From: Syntrophomonadaceae bacterium
GTDB taxonomy: Bacteria; Bacillota; Syntrophomonadia; Syntrophomonadales; DTU052
Direction of reading: 5' to 3'
Length of the DNA stretch: 44,518 bases
Assembly: GCA_012729505.1 (NCBI GenBank)
Contig: JAAYDA010000047.1
Span: forward strand, 1 to 44,518
The translations under genes were made by a program, and so were the position numbers. Below the pieces are notes generated by a model, which had not been told where the DNA came from, ran no database searches, and saw only the letters and a list, made by a program, of their open reading frames with translations. Shown here in pieces: positions 31,600-41,132 of the stretch (within the stretch, counting starts at the first letter, position 1; each line of letters opens with the position of its first letter).

Positions 31600-32802
31600 T
31601 TATTTTTTCGCATCCCTTTCCATCATGGCCTGTACCCGCAGAGGGAGGCCAAACAGATTTATAAAGCCTTCCGCATCCTTATGAGAGTAAACCTCATCCT
31701 CGCCAAAAGTGGCCAGGTCGGCACGATACAAGGAATATGGAGATTTTACTCCCACCGGGGTACAACAACCTTTATACAGCTTGACCCGGACTTTGCCGGT
31801 CACATTCTCCTGAGTTTTGTCTACAAAGGCATCCAGGCTCTTTTTTAAGTGTGAAAACCAATTGCCGTCATAAACCAGTTCAGCGTATTCAACTGCTGCC
31901 CGTTCTTTGAAATGAAGAGTCCGCCGGTCCAGGGTCAGGTTTTCCAGTTCACGATGAGCCAGATACAGTATGGTTCCACCCGGACATTCATATACTCCTC
32001 TGGATTTCATGCCCACCAGGCGGTTTTCCACCAGGCTGACAATGCCTACTCCGTTTTCTCCGGCCAACCGGTTCAGTCGTTCGATTAATGCCACCGGCCC
32101 CAGTTCAACTCCATCTACGGCAACGGGCACCCCCTGGACAAAGTCTATTTCTACATAAGCGGGAAGATCCGGAGCCTTTTCCGGTGGAGTAATCATCTGC
32201 AAAATATGATCCTGATACTGATTCCAGGGATCCTCCAGGTCGGCACCCTCATGGCTCATATGCCAGAGATTGCTATCCCGGCTATATATGTTAACCCTGG
32301 TAACCGGCAAAGGAATCCCCCGGTCTTCAGCATACTGTATAGCATCCTCACGGGAACGAATATTCCATTCCCGCCAAGGCGCCACTATTTTAAGATCAGG
32401 GTCCAGGGCCTTTATACTAATCTCAAATCTCACCTGGTCATTGCCTTTGCCTGTAGCTCCGTGAGCTATGGCAACCGCTTTCTCCAGGCGGGCAATTTCC
32501 ACCAGCCTTTTGGCGATGAGGGGGCGGGCAAAGCTGGTTCCCAGCAGGTATTTGCCTTCATATAATGCCCCTGATTTTAGCACCGGCCAGATGAAATCGG
32601 TAACAAATTCTTTTTTTGCGTCTTCTATATATATCTTGGCTGCTCCCGAATTGACAGCTTTTTCTCTTAATGGCGACAGGTCTTCGCCCTGTCCCAGATC
32701 GACACATACCGCCACCACTTCATACCCATAGTTTTCCTTTAACCAGGGAATGATTATGGATGTGTCCAGTCCTCCCGAGTAGGCTAATACAATAGTTCCC
32801 AT
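31600..32802 (-). CDS. argG: Argininosuccinate synthase
   Basis: A 400-residue enzyme joining citrulline and aspartate with ATP. The N-terminal PP-loop AYSGGLDTS (7-15), [13 protein letters not shown] and [14 protein letters not shown] segments are diagnostic. The start is ATG at 32802, nine bases after GGGAG; another in-frame ATG seven codons upstream lacks a ribosome site. It is the last gene of the argC-J-B-D-F cluster as read on the minus strand, 46 bases after the GTPase gene. Confidence 0.96.
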   Translation of the reverse strand: MGTIVLAYSGGLDTSIIIPWLKENYGYEVVAVCVDLGQGEDLSPLREKAVNSGAAKIYIEDAKKEFVTDFIWPVLKSGALYEGKYLLGTSFARPLIAKRLVEIARLEKAVAIAHGATGKGNDQVRFEISIKALDPDLKIVAPWREWNIRSREDAIQYAEDRGIPLPVTRVNIYSRDSNLWHMSHEGADLEDPWNQYQDHILQMITPPEKAPDLPAYVEIDFVQGVPVAVDGVELGPVALIERLNRLAGENGVGIVSLVENRLVGMKSRGVYECPGGTILYLAHRELENLTLDRRTLHFKERAAVEYAELVYDGNWFSHLKKSLDAFVDKTQENVTGKVRVKLYKGCCTPVGVKSPYSLYRADLATFGEDEVYSHKDAEGFINLFGLPLRVQAMMERDAKK

Positions 32803-32848
32803 TCCTGTAATCTCCCATCCCATACGAATATGCTGCTTCCCCGCAGCT

Positions 32849-34168
32849 CTATAGCACTATCTCCCTGAGCAGCTCTGCCAGGCGCGGTGCTCCAACCTCT
32901 TCCAGATCGTATCTCACCCGCACCGCCGGCTTACTTAAGGTTAACACCCGGCGCAAGTCGATGGGGGTGCCTATTACAACCAATTCCGCCGGCGAGTTGT
33001 TTATGGTTTCAGCCAATTCCGCGATTTGTGTCTGTCCATAGCCCATGGCCGGCAGCAGTCTGGAAAGGTGGTTATATTTCTCAAATGTTTTCTTTATAGA
33101 TCCTACCGCATATGGTCTTGGATCGATTAATTCTGCCGCACCATACTTTTCAGCAGCAATCACTCCGGCCCCATAAGCCATATCTCCATGGGTAAGGGTA
33201 GGCCCATCCTCGACTACCAGAACTTTTTTGCCTTTCATCAGTTCAGGCTCATCAATGCTTATTGGTGAGTTGGCCATAATGATTTCCGCTCCGGGATTGT
33301 TAAGCTTTATGGCCTCCTTGACGGCTTCCACTGAAGCAGGATCGGCGGAATCGATTTTGTTGATAATCGCCACATCAGCCATTCGCAAATTGGTCTCACC
33401 CGGATGATAAAGAGTCTCATGCCCGGGACGATGGGGATCAACCACTACAAGGTGAAGATCGGTGTTATAAAAGGGCAGGTCATTGTTGCCTCCATCCCAA
33501 AGAATAACATCTGCTTCCTGTTCCGCCTGACGCAGGATAGCCTCATAATCCACTCCCGCATATACGATCAGGCCATTATCGATATGGGGCTCGTATTCTT
33601 CTCTTTCTTCAATGGTACACTTATGCAAATCAAGATCCTCATAATCAGCAAAGCGCTGGACGATCTGCTCTTCCAGCTTGCCGTATGGCATAGGATGGCG
33701 GATAACAGCCACTTCTTTACCCATTTCTTTCAAGAGCATACCTATAAAGCGAGTAGTCTGGCTTTTTCCGCTGCCGGTTCTGACTGCAGTTACTGCCACT
33801 ACTTTTTTATTGGACTTTATCATGGTTCTATTGGGACCCATCAGCCGGAAATCGGCACCACAGGCATTTACCAAAGATGCCGCATGCATAACATGCTGGT
33901 GAGAAACGTCACTATAGGCAAAAACCACGGTATCCACACCATATTTCCTGATCAGCTCCGGCATATCCGCCTCGGCGAAAATGGGGATTCCCTCGGGATA
34001 ATCTGGCCCAGCCAGCTCCGGCGGATAACGCCGCCCTTCAATATCCGGTATTTGGGCAGCTGTAAATGCCACCACTTCATATTCGGAGTTGCCTCGGAAG
34101 AAAGTGTTAAAATTGTGAAAATCCCGGCCTGCCGCACCCATAATTAGTATTCGCTCTTTGTCCACCAT
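32849..34168 (-). CDS. Cyclic 2,3-diphosphoglycerate synthetase-like P-loop NTPase
   Basis: A 439-residue protein. Residues 1-130 look like a Rossmann-type NAD- or CoA-binding domain ([28 protein letters not shown]). From about 130 there is a P-loop NTPase domain with [37 protein letters not shown] and INKIDSADP. This is the domain arrangement of archaeal cyclic-2,3-diphosphoglycerate synthetase homologues (COG2403), which occur in bacteria without proven function. The second ATG (34168) is five bases after AAAAGGAG. It sits between the GNAT gene and argG with a 25-base gap to the former, so it is a member of the arginine operon. A role in arginine or carbamoyl metabolism is inference from position only. 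Confidence 0.75.
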   Translation of the reverse strand: MVDKERILIMGAAGRDFHNFNTFFRGNSEYEVVAFTAAQIPDIEGRRYPPELAGPDYPEGIPIFAEADMPELIRKYGVDTVVFAYSDVSHQHVMHAASLVNACGADFRLMGPNRTMIKSNKKVVAVTAVRTGSGKSQTTRFIGMLLKEMGKEVAVIRHPMPYGKLEEQIVQRFADYEDLDLHKCTIEEREEYEPHIDNGLIVYAGVDYEAILRQAEQEADVILWDGGNNDLPFYNTDLHLVVVDPHRPGHETLYHPGETNLRMADVAIINKIDSADPASVEAVKEAIKLNNPGAEIIMANSPISIDEPELMKGKKVLVVEDGPTLTHGDMAYGAGVIAAEKYGAAELIDPRPYAVGSIKKTFEKYNHLSRLLPAMGYGQTQIAELAETINNSPAELVVIGTPIDLRRVLTLSKPAVRVRYDLEEVGAPRLAELLREIVL

Positions 34169-34193
34169 CATCGCTCCTTTTCAAATTCCTGCA

Positions 34194-34652
34194 TTATTTT
34201 TCGGGGATGTATGTCATTACTTGAATGTCTTCACGTTTGTTCCACCCATTGTGTTCATAGAATTTTATAGCATTAGTGTTTTCATTCAGGACAAACAGGT
34301 GAATCTTCTTGGCGCCCAGGCTTTTCAGCTCCCGGCACACTTTTTCCGCCAGAAGTCTCCCCCAGCCCCGTCCTTGTCTTTCCGGATGAACCGCCAGATG
34401 ATATATGTACCCCCGGCGTCCGTCGAAACCGCCCAATACGGTGCCTGCTATCTGTCGGCCCTCTTTTATCACCAGACAACTGGACGGGTTCTTTTCCAGG
34501 AACAGTCGGAGAGCTTCGATGTCATCCCCACTGCTTGATTCTATCCCCGGAACAGCTCTCCAGAAATCCAGCAAAGCCTCAATGCAGCTTGGTAATATCC
34601 TTTGAATTTGTGGATTGTTGTTATCTGTATCTTCGCTCATGTGCGCTGTCAT
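34194..34652 (-). CDS. GNAT family N-acetyltransferase
   Basis: A 152-residue acetyltransferase with the acetyl-CoA loop VHPERQGRGWGRLLAEKV (motif Q/RxxGxG/A as RQGRGWG) and the C-terminal NTNAIKFYEHNGW. The ATG at 34652 overlaps the argF stop (ATGA), so it is translationally coupled and surely co-transcribed. Because argJ already supplies acetylglutamate by recycling, this protein could be an auxiliary N-acetylglutamate synthase, or a RimI-like or amine acetylase. The sequence alone does not decide. The N-terminal 12 residues are polar and dispensable-looking; a second ATG is at 34640. Confidence 0.8.
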   Translation of the reverse strand: MTAHMSEDTDNNNPQIQRILPSCIEALLDFWRAVPGIESSSGDDIEALRLFLEKNPSSCLVIKEGRQIAGTVLGGFDGRRGYIYHLAVHPERQGRGWGRLLAEKVCRELKSLGAKKIHLFVLNENTNAIKFYEHNGWNKREDIQVMTYIPEK

Positions 34653-35596
34653 TGCATAACCACAGCCATTATGGCTTTCTGAGCATGGAGGCGGTTTTCT
34701 GCTTCGTCGAATACCACCGATTGGGGGCCATCAATTACTTCGTCAGTTATTTCCCGTCCTCTCTTGGCCGGCAGGCAATGCATGACAATAGCCTCAGGTT
34801 TGGCCAGGGCCAGGTTTTTCTGATTGATTTGATATGAAGCGAACCGTTTTTCCTTCTCCGCCGATTCCTTTTCCTGTCCCATGCTGGACCAAACATCAGT
34901 ATAGATTACATCCGCATCATGCAATGCTTCTTCAGGGTCAGTGACCACCCAAAGCCGCGCCCCTGTTTCCTGTGCATCCTCCTTAGCCAAAGCCATGATC
35001 TCCGGATCAGGCTCAAATCCTGATGGGCAGGCTATCACCACATTCATCCCGGTTTTGGCCCCTCCAAACAACAAGGAATGAGCCATATTATTTCCATCCC
35101 CTACAAAAGCAAGCTTTATTCCCTCCAGGGTTTTCTTATGCTCTAATATGGTCATCATATCACCCATTACCTGACAGGGATGCAGCAGGTCGGTAAGACC
35201 GTTTATGACTGGAATAGTGGCGTAATGGGCCAATTCCAGAACCTCATCATGGGAAAAGGTACGGATCATAATCCCATTGAGAAAGCGTGACAGGGTAAGG
35301 GCCGTATCCTTGACACTCTCACCTCTGCCAATCTGCAAATCATTGGGGCTCAGGAACAAGGGATAGCCTCCTAATTGATACATTCCCACTTCAAAAGAAA
35401 CCCGGGTACGGGTTGACGGCTTTTGAAAAATCATGCCCATGGTCTTACCCTCCAGAACCGGATAAGGCTGGCCGGATTTTTGAATTGCCTTTATTTTTGA
35501 TGCCAAGTCCAGCAAATATGCGATCTCTTCCTTTGTATAATCGTGAATCGAAATAAAATCCCTTCCCTTAAAAATTGGGTCCAAATCAAATGTCAT
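34649..35596 (-). CDS. argF: Ornithine carbamoyltransferase
   Basis: A 315-residue anabolic OTCase that makes citrulline from ornithine and carbamoyl phosphate. The carbamoyl-phosphate motif STRTRVSFEVGM is at 61-72; LLHPCQVMGD and the ornithine loop HCLPAKRGREI are intact. The ATG at 35596 is eight bases after GAGGGAG. It starts 36 bases after argD and overlaps the GNAT gene by 4 bases. Confidence 0.96.
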   Translation of the reverse strand: MTFDLDPIFKGRDFISIHDYTKEEIAYLLDLASKIKAIQKSGQPYPVLEGKTMGMIFQKPSTRTRVSFEVGMYQLGGYPLFLSPNDLQIGRGESVKDTALTLSRFLNGIMIRTFSHDEVLELAHYATIPVINGLTDLLHPCQVMGDMMTILEHKKTLEGIKLAFVGDGNNMAHSLLFGGAKTGMNVVIACPSGFEPDPEIMALAKEDAQETGARLWVVTDPEEALHDADVIYTDVWSSMGQEKESAEKEKRFASYQINQKNLALAKPEAIVMHCLPAKRGREITDEVIDGPQSVVFDEAENRLHAQKAIMAVVMQ

Positions 35597-35632
35597 AAAA
35601 CTCGCTCCCTCTTATCTATCTTGCCTTTGGGA

Positions 35633-36823
35633 TCATTTCCAATCCTGCAAAGACTGCTCCAGCCTGTTCAAAGCCTCATCCACTTCCGACTCAGTAATGT
35701 TGAGAGGCGGTACGAAACGAAGGACCCGGGGGCCCGCTGAAAGGAGAAGAAGGCCATTCCCCCGGCAAATATCCACCAGGTCCTTAACCTCCGCTGAAAA
35801 CTCTATGCCCAGCAGAAGCCCACGCCCTCTCAGACCTGATGCCCGGTTATTCTTCAATACTATCTGCTCCAGCTTCTCCTGCATATAGTCAGAAATATTT
35901 TTGACCTGAGCCAGAAAATCCGGTTCCGATATGATCTCCACTACTCGATGGGCTACGGCACAACCCAGAGGATTTCCCCCAAAGGTTGAGGCATGATCAC
36001 CCGGGCCAAAACCTGAGGCTGCTTCATCTGTTGCTAATAAAGCCCCGATGGGAAAGCCCCCTCCCAGCCCTTTGGCCAAGGTTACAATGTCAGGGGTGAT
36101 GCCATAATATTGGAATGCCATCATATCACCAGTACGCCCCACTCCACACTGGACTTCATCCAGCATTAACAAGGCGCCGGTTTCCTGACAGATTCTTTTC
36201 AGACCGGTCATAAACTCAACAGTGGCAGGGTTTACTCCCCCTTCCCCCTGAATCGGCTCTACCAGAATCCCACAAGTCTTATCTGTAAGGAGTGCCTTTA
36301 CTGATTCCAGATTATTAAACTCGGCAAATTCGATACCGGGCAGCAGCGGTTCAAAGCCCTGCTGATACTTGGTCTGACCGGTAGCAGCTAAAGCACCTGT
36401 AGTCCGGCCATGAAATGAATTTCTGCAGGCAATTATCTGATAGCGATTCTGTCCCTGGCGGTAAAAATATTTACGGGCCAGCTTTATTGCCCCTTCATTG
36501 GCCTCTGCCCCACTATTGGCGAAAAATGCTTTATCCATCCCGGTAGATTGGCAAAGCTTAGCGGCTAATTCAACCTGCGGCTCTATCCAATAAAGATTGG
36601 AGCAGTGCCACAGCTTCTCACTCTGGTCCCGCAGCACTGCCGTCAATTCAGGGTGAGCGTGGCCAAGGGCACACACCGCAATTCCACCCACCAAATCCAG
36701 ATATTCTTTTCCGTCAGCATCCCAGACCCGGCTTCCCTCACCTTTAACCAGAGCTATTGGGATTCGGCCATAGGTATTCATTATGTACTGCCGGCCTTTA
36801 TCCATTATGGACTTATTACTCAA
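35633..36823 (-). CDS. argD: Acetylornithine aminotransferase
   Basis: A 396-residue class III PLP aminotransferase that converts acetylglutamate semialdehyde to acetylornithine. K251 in TLAKGLGGGFPIG is the PLP lysine; LDEVQCGVGRTG holds the Asp (222) that pairs with the ring nitrogen, and FANSGAEANEGAIK binds the phosphate. The TTG at 36823 is seven bases after AGGAGGGG; the frame is open 31 codons further into argB but without homology. It follows argB by 13 bases. Confidence 0.95.
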   Translation of the reverse strand: MSNKSIMDKGRQYIMNTYGRIPIALVKGEGSRVWDADGKEYLDLVGGIAVCALGHAHPELTAVLRDQSEKLWHCSNLYWIEPQVELAAKLCQSTGMDKAFFANSGAEANEGAIKLARKYFYRQGQNRYQIIACRNSFHGRTTGALAATGQTKYQQGFEPLLPGIEFAEFNNLESVKALLTDKTCGILVEPIQGEGGVNPATVEFMTGLKRICQETGALLMLDEVQCGVGRTGDMMAFQYYGITPDIVTLAKGLGGGFPIGALLATDEAASGFGPGDHASTFGGNPLGCAVAHRVVEIISEPDFLAQVKNISDYMQEKLEQIVLKNNRASGLRGRGLLLGIEFSAEVKDLVDICRGNGLLLLSAGPRVLRFVPPLNITESEVDEALNRLEQSLQDWK

Positions 36824-36836
36824 TTCGGCTCCCCTC

Positions 36837-37700
36837 CTATCCCCGCACCACCATGGTGCCACTGCCTTCATTAGTAAGCAGCTCAAGTAAAATCGAATGC
36901 GGAACCCGACCATCAATAATATGGGTTCGGGATACCCCTTTTTTCAGAGCGTTTGTGCAGCATTCAACCTTGGGAATCATGCCCCCGTCAATAATGCCGC
37001 ACTCAATCAAATCTGGTATTTCAGAAACAAGAACCTGGGAAAACAAGGTGTCAGAAGCCCTGGAGTCAGCCAGAATCCCCGGAACGTCTGTGAGCAGAAT
37101 AAGCTTTTCAGCTCCGACAGCTACTGCAATCTCGCTGGCAACATGGTCGGCATTAATATTATAGGTTGTGCCATCCTGACCCATTCCAACGGGAGCAATC
37201 ACCGGGATATACCCGTTCTCCACCAAAGGATTCAGGACACAAGGGTTAATATTAACCACCTCACCCACATATCCCAGATCTTCACTGCCCCTCATCTGTA
37301 CGGCTTCGATCAGGTTTCCGTCTTTTCCGCACAAGCCTATGGCTTTGCCCCCACACTCATTGATTCCGGCCACAATTTGTTTATTGATCTTGCCCACCAG
37401 AACCATTTCCACTACTTCCATTATTTCAGGATCGGTAACCCTCATTCCCTTGACGAATCGGGTTTTTATTCCCAGCCTGTGCAGCATCTGAGTAATCTCC
37501 GGGCCACCCCCATGAACCACCAGGGGATTCATGCCTACATATTTCAACAACACCAGATCCTGCATCACCGCTTGCTGCAGGACACTGCTGCCCATTGCCG
37601 ATCCCCCGTATTTAACTACCACTGTCTTGCCGGAAAACTCCTTGATGTACGGCAAGACTTCGGTGATTATTTTCGCCTTTTCCATGGATGAGATCATCAT
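36837..37700 (-). CDS. argB: Acetylglutamate kinase
   Basis: A 287-residue amino-acid kinase that phosphorylates N-acetylglutamate. Motifs are VVKYGGSAMG, NPLVVHGGGPEI, and YNINADHVASEIA with the ATP-site region LILLTDVPGI. It has the N-terminal helix extension seen in arginine-inhibited kinases (EKAKIITEVLPYIKEF), so feedback inhibition by arginine is plausible. The ATG at 37700 (or 37697) follows AGGGGAACT. It lies 40 bases after argJ. Confidence 0.95.
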   Translation of the reverse strand: MMISSMEKAKIITEVLPYIKEFSGKTVVVKYGGSAMGSSVLQQAVMQDLVLLKYVGMNPLVVHGGGPEITQMLHRLGIKTRFVKGMRVTDPEIMEVVEMVLVGKINKQIVAGINECGGKAIGLCGKDGNLIEAVQMRGSEDLGYVGEVVNINPCVLNPLVENGYIPVIAPVGMGQDGTTYNINADHVASEIAVAVGAEKLILLTDVPGILADSRASDTLFSQVLVSEIPDLIECGIIDGGMIPKVECCTNALKKGVSRTHIIDGRVPHSILLELLTNEGSGTMVVRG

Positions 37701-37740
37701 AGTTCCCCTAACACCTCAATTTCCGAGATTATAAAAAGCT

Positions 37741-38931
37741 TCATGTCCGATAAGCAGCGTTAATTTTAACATAATCATAGGTCAAATCACATCCCCAGGC
37801 CACTGCCCGGCCTTCCCCCTGGTTAAGGTTTATCTGCACCTTGACTTCCTCTTCACTTAAATCCTGCTTCGCCATCTCTTCATCAAAATCCACGCCCGCA
37901 CCCTTTCTGGCTACCTGCTGGCGACCCAAGCAAATATCTACAATATCCGGATCAATATCTATTCCGGAATAACCTACCGCACAAATAATCCTTCCCCAAT
38001 TAGCATCCTTGCCAAATACTGCGGCCTTAAAAAGACTGGAGGACACTACGGTGCGGGCCACCTGGCGGGCATCCTGGTCCTGGCGGGCCCCGCTGACCTC
38101 AACCTCAATCAGACAGGTGGCGCCTTCCCCGTCCCGGGCAATGGATTTGGCCAGACTGATATTTATACGATCCAGGGCTTCCCTGAAAATCTGATACTCC
38201 GGAGAATTGACAGCGGTTATTTCTACATTACCGGCCTGACAGTTAGCCAAAATTAAAGCCATGTCATTAGTTGAAGTGTCACCATCAACACTGATCATGT
38301 TATAAGAGATATTGGCCGAATCCTGCAAAGCCTGCTGCAAACACTCCTTGCTGATAACCGCATCGGTGGTAATAAAAATCAAGGTTGTGGCCATATCAGG
38401 ATGAATCATCCCCGAGCCTTTGGCCATCCCTCCCATCCTTACGGTTTTTCCGCCGATAGTAAACTCAGCAATAGCAGTTTTCGGAAAGGTATCGGTGGTC
38501 ATAATGGCTGCCGCCGCATTTTCTCCGCCCTCCTTGCTCAGAGAAGCACAGGCCTTATTAATGCCGCTTTCCACCTTGTCCATGGGAAGCTCGACTCCTA
38601 TTACACCTGTGGAAGCCACTAAAACCTCCTCAGGCTTGATTCCCAGGCACTCCGCCGCCAGAGTCATCATCTGCCGGTTGTCTTTTTCTCCCTGCAAACC
38701 GGTACAAGCATTGGCATTACCGCTGTTAATGACTATAGCCCGTGTTTTCCGGCCTATAAGCTCCCGGTTAGCTTTTACACAGGCAGCCTGAACCCGGTTG
38801 GTGGTAAATACCCCTGCCGTTTGACAAGGTACTTCCGAAAAGATTACCGCCAGATCCAGGGTCTGTTTTTTTATGTTGGCTTCGACCCCCTGGGCCAGGA
38901 ACCCCAGGGGAAAAGTTATTCCATTCTTCAC
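37741..38931 (-). CDS. argJ: Bifunctional glutamate N-acetyltransferase / ornithine acetyltransferase
   Basis: A 396-residue ArgJ, which moves acetyl from acetylornithine to glutamate. It is made as a precursor that cleaves itself before a threonine; the conserved KGSGMIHPDMATTLIF region is present with Thr182 as the new N-terminal nucleophile. The GTG at 38931 is eight bases after GGGAG. It is the second gene of the operon, 28 bases after argC. Presence of argJ means the recycling pathway, so no argE is needed. Confidence 0.95.
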   Translation of the reverse strand: MKNGITFPLGFLAQGVEANIKKQTLDLAVIFSEVPCQTAGVFTTNRVQAACVKANRELIGRKTRAIVINSGNANACTGLQGEKDNRQMMTLAAECLGIKPEEVLVASTGVIGVELPMDKVESGINKACASLSKEGGENAAAAIMTTDTFPKTAIAEFTIGGKTVRMGGMAKGSGMIHPDMATTLIFITTDAVISKECLQQALQDSANISYNMISVDGDTSTNDMALILANCQAGNVEITAVNSPEYQIFREALDRINISLAKSIARDGEGATCLIEVEVSGARQDQDARQVARTVVSSSLFKAAVFGKDANWGRIICAVGYSGIDIDPDIVDICLGRQQVARKGAGVDFDEEMAKQDLSEEEVKVQINLNQGEGRAVAWGCDLTYDYVKINAAYRT

Positions 38932-38959
38932 TTATTACACTCCCTTAATATACTGTGGC

Positions 38960-39997
38960 TTAGGGATAAAGGCCCGGGCTTTGCAAAGCCATTCCCTCAT
39001 CCAACCCTAACATCAGATTGAAGTTCTGAACCGCCTGACCAGCCGCCCCCTTGGTGAGATTATCGATAGCGCTGATTATGATCACCCGGCCATTGTCCGG
39101 ATTAACATAGATTCCGATATGCGCATAATTGCTGCCATATACCCATTTGGTTTCCGGATAGACTCCATGAGGCAGGACTTTTACAAATCTCTCCCCCTGA
39201 TAAAAGTCTTCCATAGCCTCTCTTATTTCATGAGGCTTGACGCCCTTCCTCAGCTCCCCATAGGCAGTTGTAAGAATTCCCCGATTCATGGGCACCAGAT
39301 GGGGAGTAAAGGTTATGTTCACCTGTTTTCCCGCTGCCACACTAAGCTCCTGCTCAATCTCAGGAGCATGGCGATGAGTTCCCACCCCGTAAGCCTTAAA
39401 GTTCTCATTTACATGACAAAAATGAGTGGTCTGGCTGAGACCTTTGCCCGCACCCGATACCCCCGATTTGGAATCCACTATTATTCCGCTCGTGGAGATC
39501 AAACCGTTTTGCAATAAAGGAACCAGGCTCAAAGAAGCTCCGGTGGGATAACATCCGGGATTAGCCACTATCCTGGTATTTCTGATCTGCTCCCGATACA
39601 GCTCAGGCAGGCCATAAACCGCCTCTTGCAGAAGGTCAGGCCGTTCATGGTCTAAAAGATAATGCTGTTTATAAATATTAACATCTCGCAAGCGGAAATC
39701 CGCACCAAAATCTACGCATCTGACTCCGCCTTCTATCAGCTCTGCAACTACAGGAACGGACAGGCCATGGGGCAGAGCCAGGAATGCCACATCACCCTGT
39801 TTTTTCAGTTGGCTCGGATCAGTTTCCTGCAAGGTTATATCTGCCATTCCGGTCAGACTCGGATATACCTCAGAAAACCTTCGCCCCACATTGTCGGCAC
39901 TGGTAACAGACACTATCTGAACCTTCTCATGACCGTATAGAATCCTTACCAGATCAGCCGCAGCATAACCGTCTCCTATAATCACGACTTTTATCAC
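38960..39997 (-). CDS. argC: N-acetyl-gamma-glutamyl-phosphate reductase
   Basis: A 345-residue enzyme with NADP-binding N-terminus VVIIGDGYAAADLVRIL and the catalytic cysteine in ANPGCYPTGA; HRHAPEIEQEL and the C-terminal NLTKGAAGQAVQN segment are typical. The usual GATGYTGAEL at the N-terminus is replaced by GDGYAAADL, a mild departure. The GTG at 39997 is seven bases after AGGGGC; the frame is open 19 codons further but into the promoter. First gene of the arginine operon. Confidence 0.94.
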   Translation of the reverse strand: MIKVVIIGDGYAAADLVRILYGHEKVQIVSVTSADNVGRRFSEVYPSLTGMADITLQETDPSQLKKQGDVAFLALPHGLSVPVVAELIEGGVRCVDFGADFRLRDVNIYKQHYLLDHERPDLLQEAVYGLPELYREQIRNTRIVANPGCYPTGASLSLVPLLQNGLISTSGIIVDSKSGVSGAGKGLSQTTHFCHVNENFKAYGVGTHRHAPEIEQELSVAAGKQVNITFTPHLVPMNRGILTTAYGELRKGVKPHEIREAMEDFYQGERFVKVLPHGVYPETKWVYGSNYAHIGIYVNPDNGRVIIISAIDNLTKGAAGQAVQNFNLMLGLDEGMALQSPGLYP

Positions 39998-40019
39998 TTG
40001 TAACGCCCCTCTCACTACG

Positions 40020-40054
40020 TTAATAATTATACATTCCAGCGTATATTGATGCAA
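40020..40054 (-). promoter_or_regulatory. Arginine operon promoter with overlapping ARG-box-like palindrome
   Basis: On the minus strand TTGCAT (40054-40049), exactly 17 bases, TATAAT (40031-40026), 29 bases before the argC start codon. TGTATAATTATTAA (40033-40020) covers the -10 and fits the ArgR/AhrC box TGAATWWWWATTCA in 8 of its 10 fixed positions. Binding there would block the polymerase, which suits repression by arginine. No argR gene is in the window. Confidence 0.7.
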
Positions 40055-40149
40055 TAATTTTTTATCATTTCCTTTAACTTCACCACCCGCGACAGGAACA
40101 CTTCTCTGCTCATTGTCTCTCTATAGTAATGCCCCTACCCGGCACACAA

Positions 40150-40188
40150 CAACACCCCCGGAGGGTTGCTGCATATCCGGAGGTGTTG
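40150..40188 (-). terminator. Terminator of the third crotonase gene
   Basis: CAACACCCCCGG and CCGGAGGTGTTG form a 12-bp stem with a single A-C mismatch on plus, read as G-U on minus. It lies 70 bases past the crotonase stop. The following T-rich sequence on the minus strand is GTTGTGTG, so efficiency is uncertain. It separates the crotonase from the arginine operon. Confidence 0.55.
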
Positions 40189-40257
40189 TGGTATGCCCGT
40201 ATTTGATAGTCTTCCTTTTGTCACCACACGAGCCACTATGTATATGAGTTTGTGGCT

Positions 40258-41037
40258 CTACCGGTCCTTAAACACCGGCTTTCTCTTTTCGATGAAGGCC
40301 TTCATGCCTTCCTTTTGATCTTCAGTGGCAAAGCATAATGCCAGGAGATCCACCTCGATCAGCTGACCTCTGGCCACATCCAGCTCCAGGCCTTCATTAA
40401 TGGCCTGTTTGGCAAAGCGAACAGCAACCGGTGCGTTGGAAATGATTTTCCGGGCCATTTTCTTGGCCTCTTCCATCAGCTCATCAGGAGCTACAACCCG
40501 GTTAACCAGCCCAATTTGATTAGCCTTCTGGGCATCGATCATATCACCGGTAAAGATCAATTCCTTGGCCATGCCTGCCCCTACCAGCTTGGGCAGCCTT
40601 TGAGTCCCGGCAAATCCGGGCACAATTCCCAGCCCAACTTCAGGCTGACCAAACTTGGCCTTTTCCGATGCAATTCGAATATCACAGGCCATGGCCAGCT
40701 CACAGCCGCCCCCCAGGGCAAATCCATTTATAGCTGCAATGACGGGCTTAGGGAGCTTTTCAATTTTCAGGAAAACCCCTTGTCCCAGAGTGCCGAATGC
40801 TTTGCCTTGTAAACCGTTGTTATTCTGCATGGCTACAATATCTGCCCCGGCCACAAAAGCGTTACCGTTCCCTGTTATAATTACTGCCTTTACTTCATCA
40901 TCCTTGGCAATCAGATCAACTGCCTGGTCCAAATCCACCAAAGTTTCTTCATTCAAAGCGTTGAGAGCCTTAGGCCGGTTCATAGTTATTATGCCAATAG
41001 CCCCGTCCTTTTCCAACAACAAATTATTAAATTCCAT
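40258..41037 (-). CDS. Enoyl-CoA hydratase / crotonase family protein (third copy)
   Basis: A 259-residue crotonase. Catalytic E113 in LGGGCELAMACDIRIAS and E133 in FGQPEVGLGIVPG; oxyanion loop FVAGADIVAM. It is the closest of the three copies to rat mitochondrial hydratase and to clostridial 3-hydroxybutyryl-CoA dehydratase (Crt). The ATG at 41037 is eight bases after GAGGAGG. It is a single-gene unit between the arginine operon and the radical SAM gene, with its own terminator. Substrate chain length not determinable. Confidence 0.9.
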   Translation of the reverse strand: MEFNNLLLEKDGAIGIITMNRPKALNALNEETLVDLDQAVDLIAKDDEVKAVIITGNGNAFVAGADIVAMQNNNGLQGKAFGTLGQGVFLKIEKLPKPVIAAINGFALGGGCELAMACDIRIASEKAKFGQPEVGLGIVPGFAGTQRLPKLVGAGMAKELIFTGDMIDAQKANQIGLVNRVVAPDELMEEAKKMARKIISNAPVAVRFAKQAINEGLELDVARGQLIEVDLLALCFATEDQKEGMKAFIEKRKPVFKDR

Positions 41038-41132
41038 CTGTCCATCCTCCTCTTCTTTGTTCTATTCTCATCGGCCGAATTTTTGCATCATTGATTATAT
41101 TCTAATTCTAACAACAATGGGCTAATCCCTGC

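Noticed and set aside
33404-34147. 247-residue plus-strand open frame inside the GTPase gene
   Set aside because: Shadow of the minus-strand cPGS-like gene; His/Cys/Ile-rich nonsense composition.
36897-37691. 264-residue plus-strand open frame inside argB
   Set aside because: Shadow of argB on the other strand; no family features and no ribosome binding site.
41038-41132. TATAAT-containing promoter for the third crotonase
   Set aside because: A TATAAT is present on the minus strand, but no acceptable -35 lies at 16-18 bases, so I do not call it.
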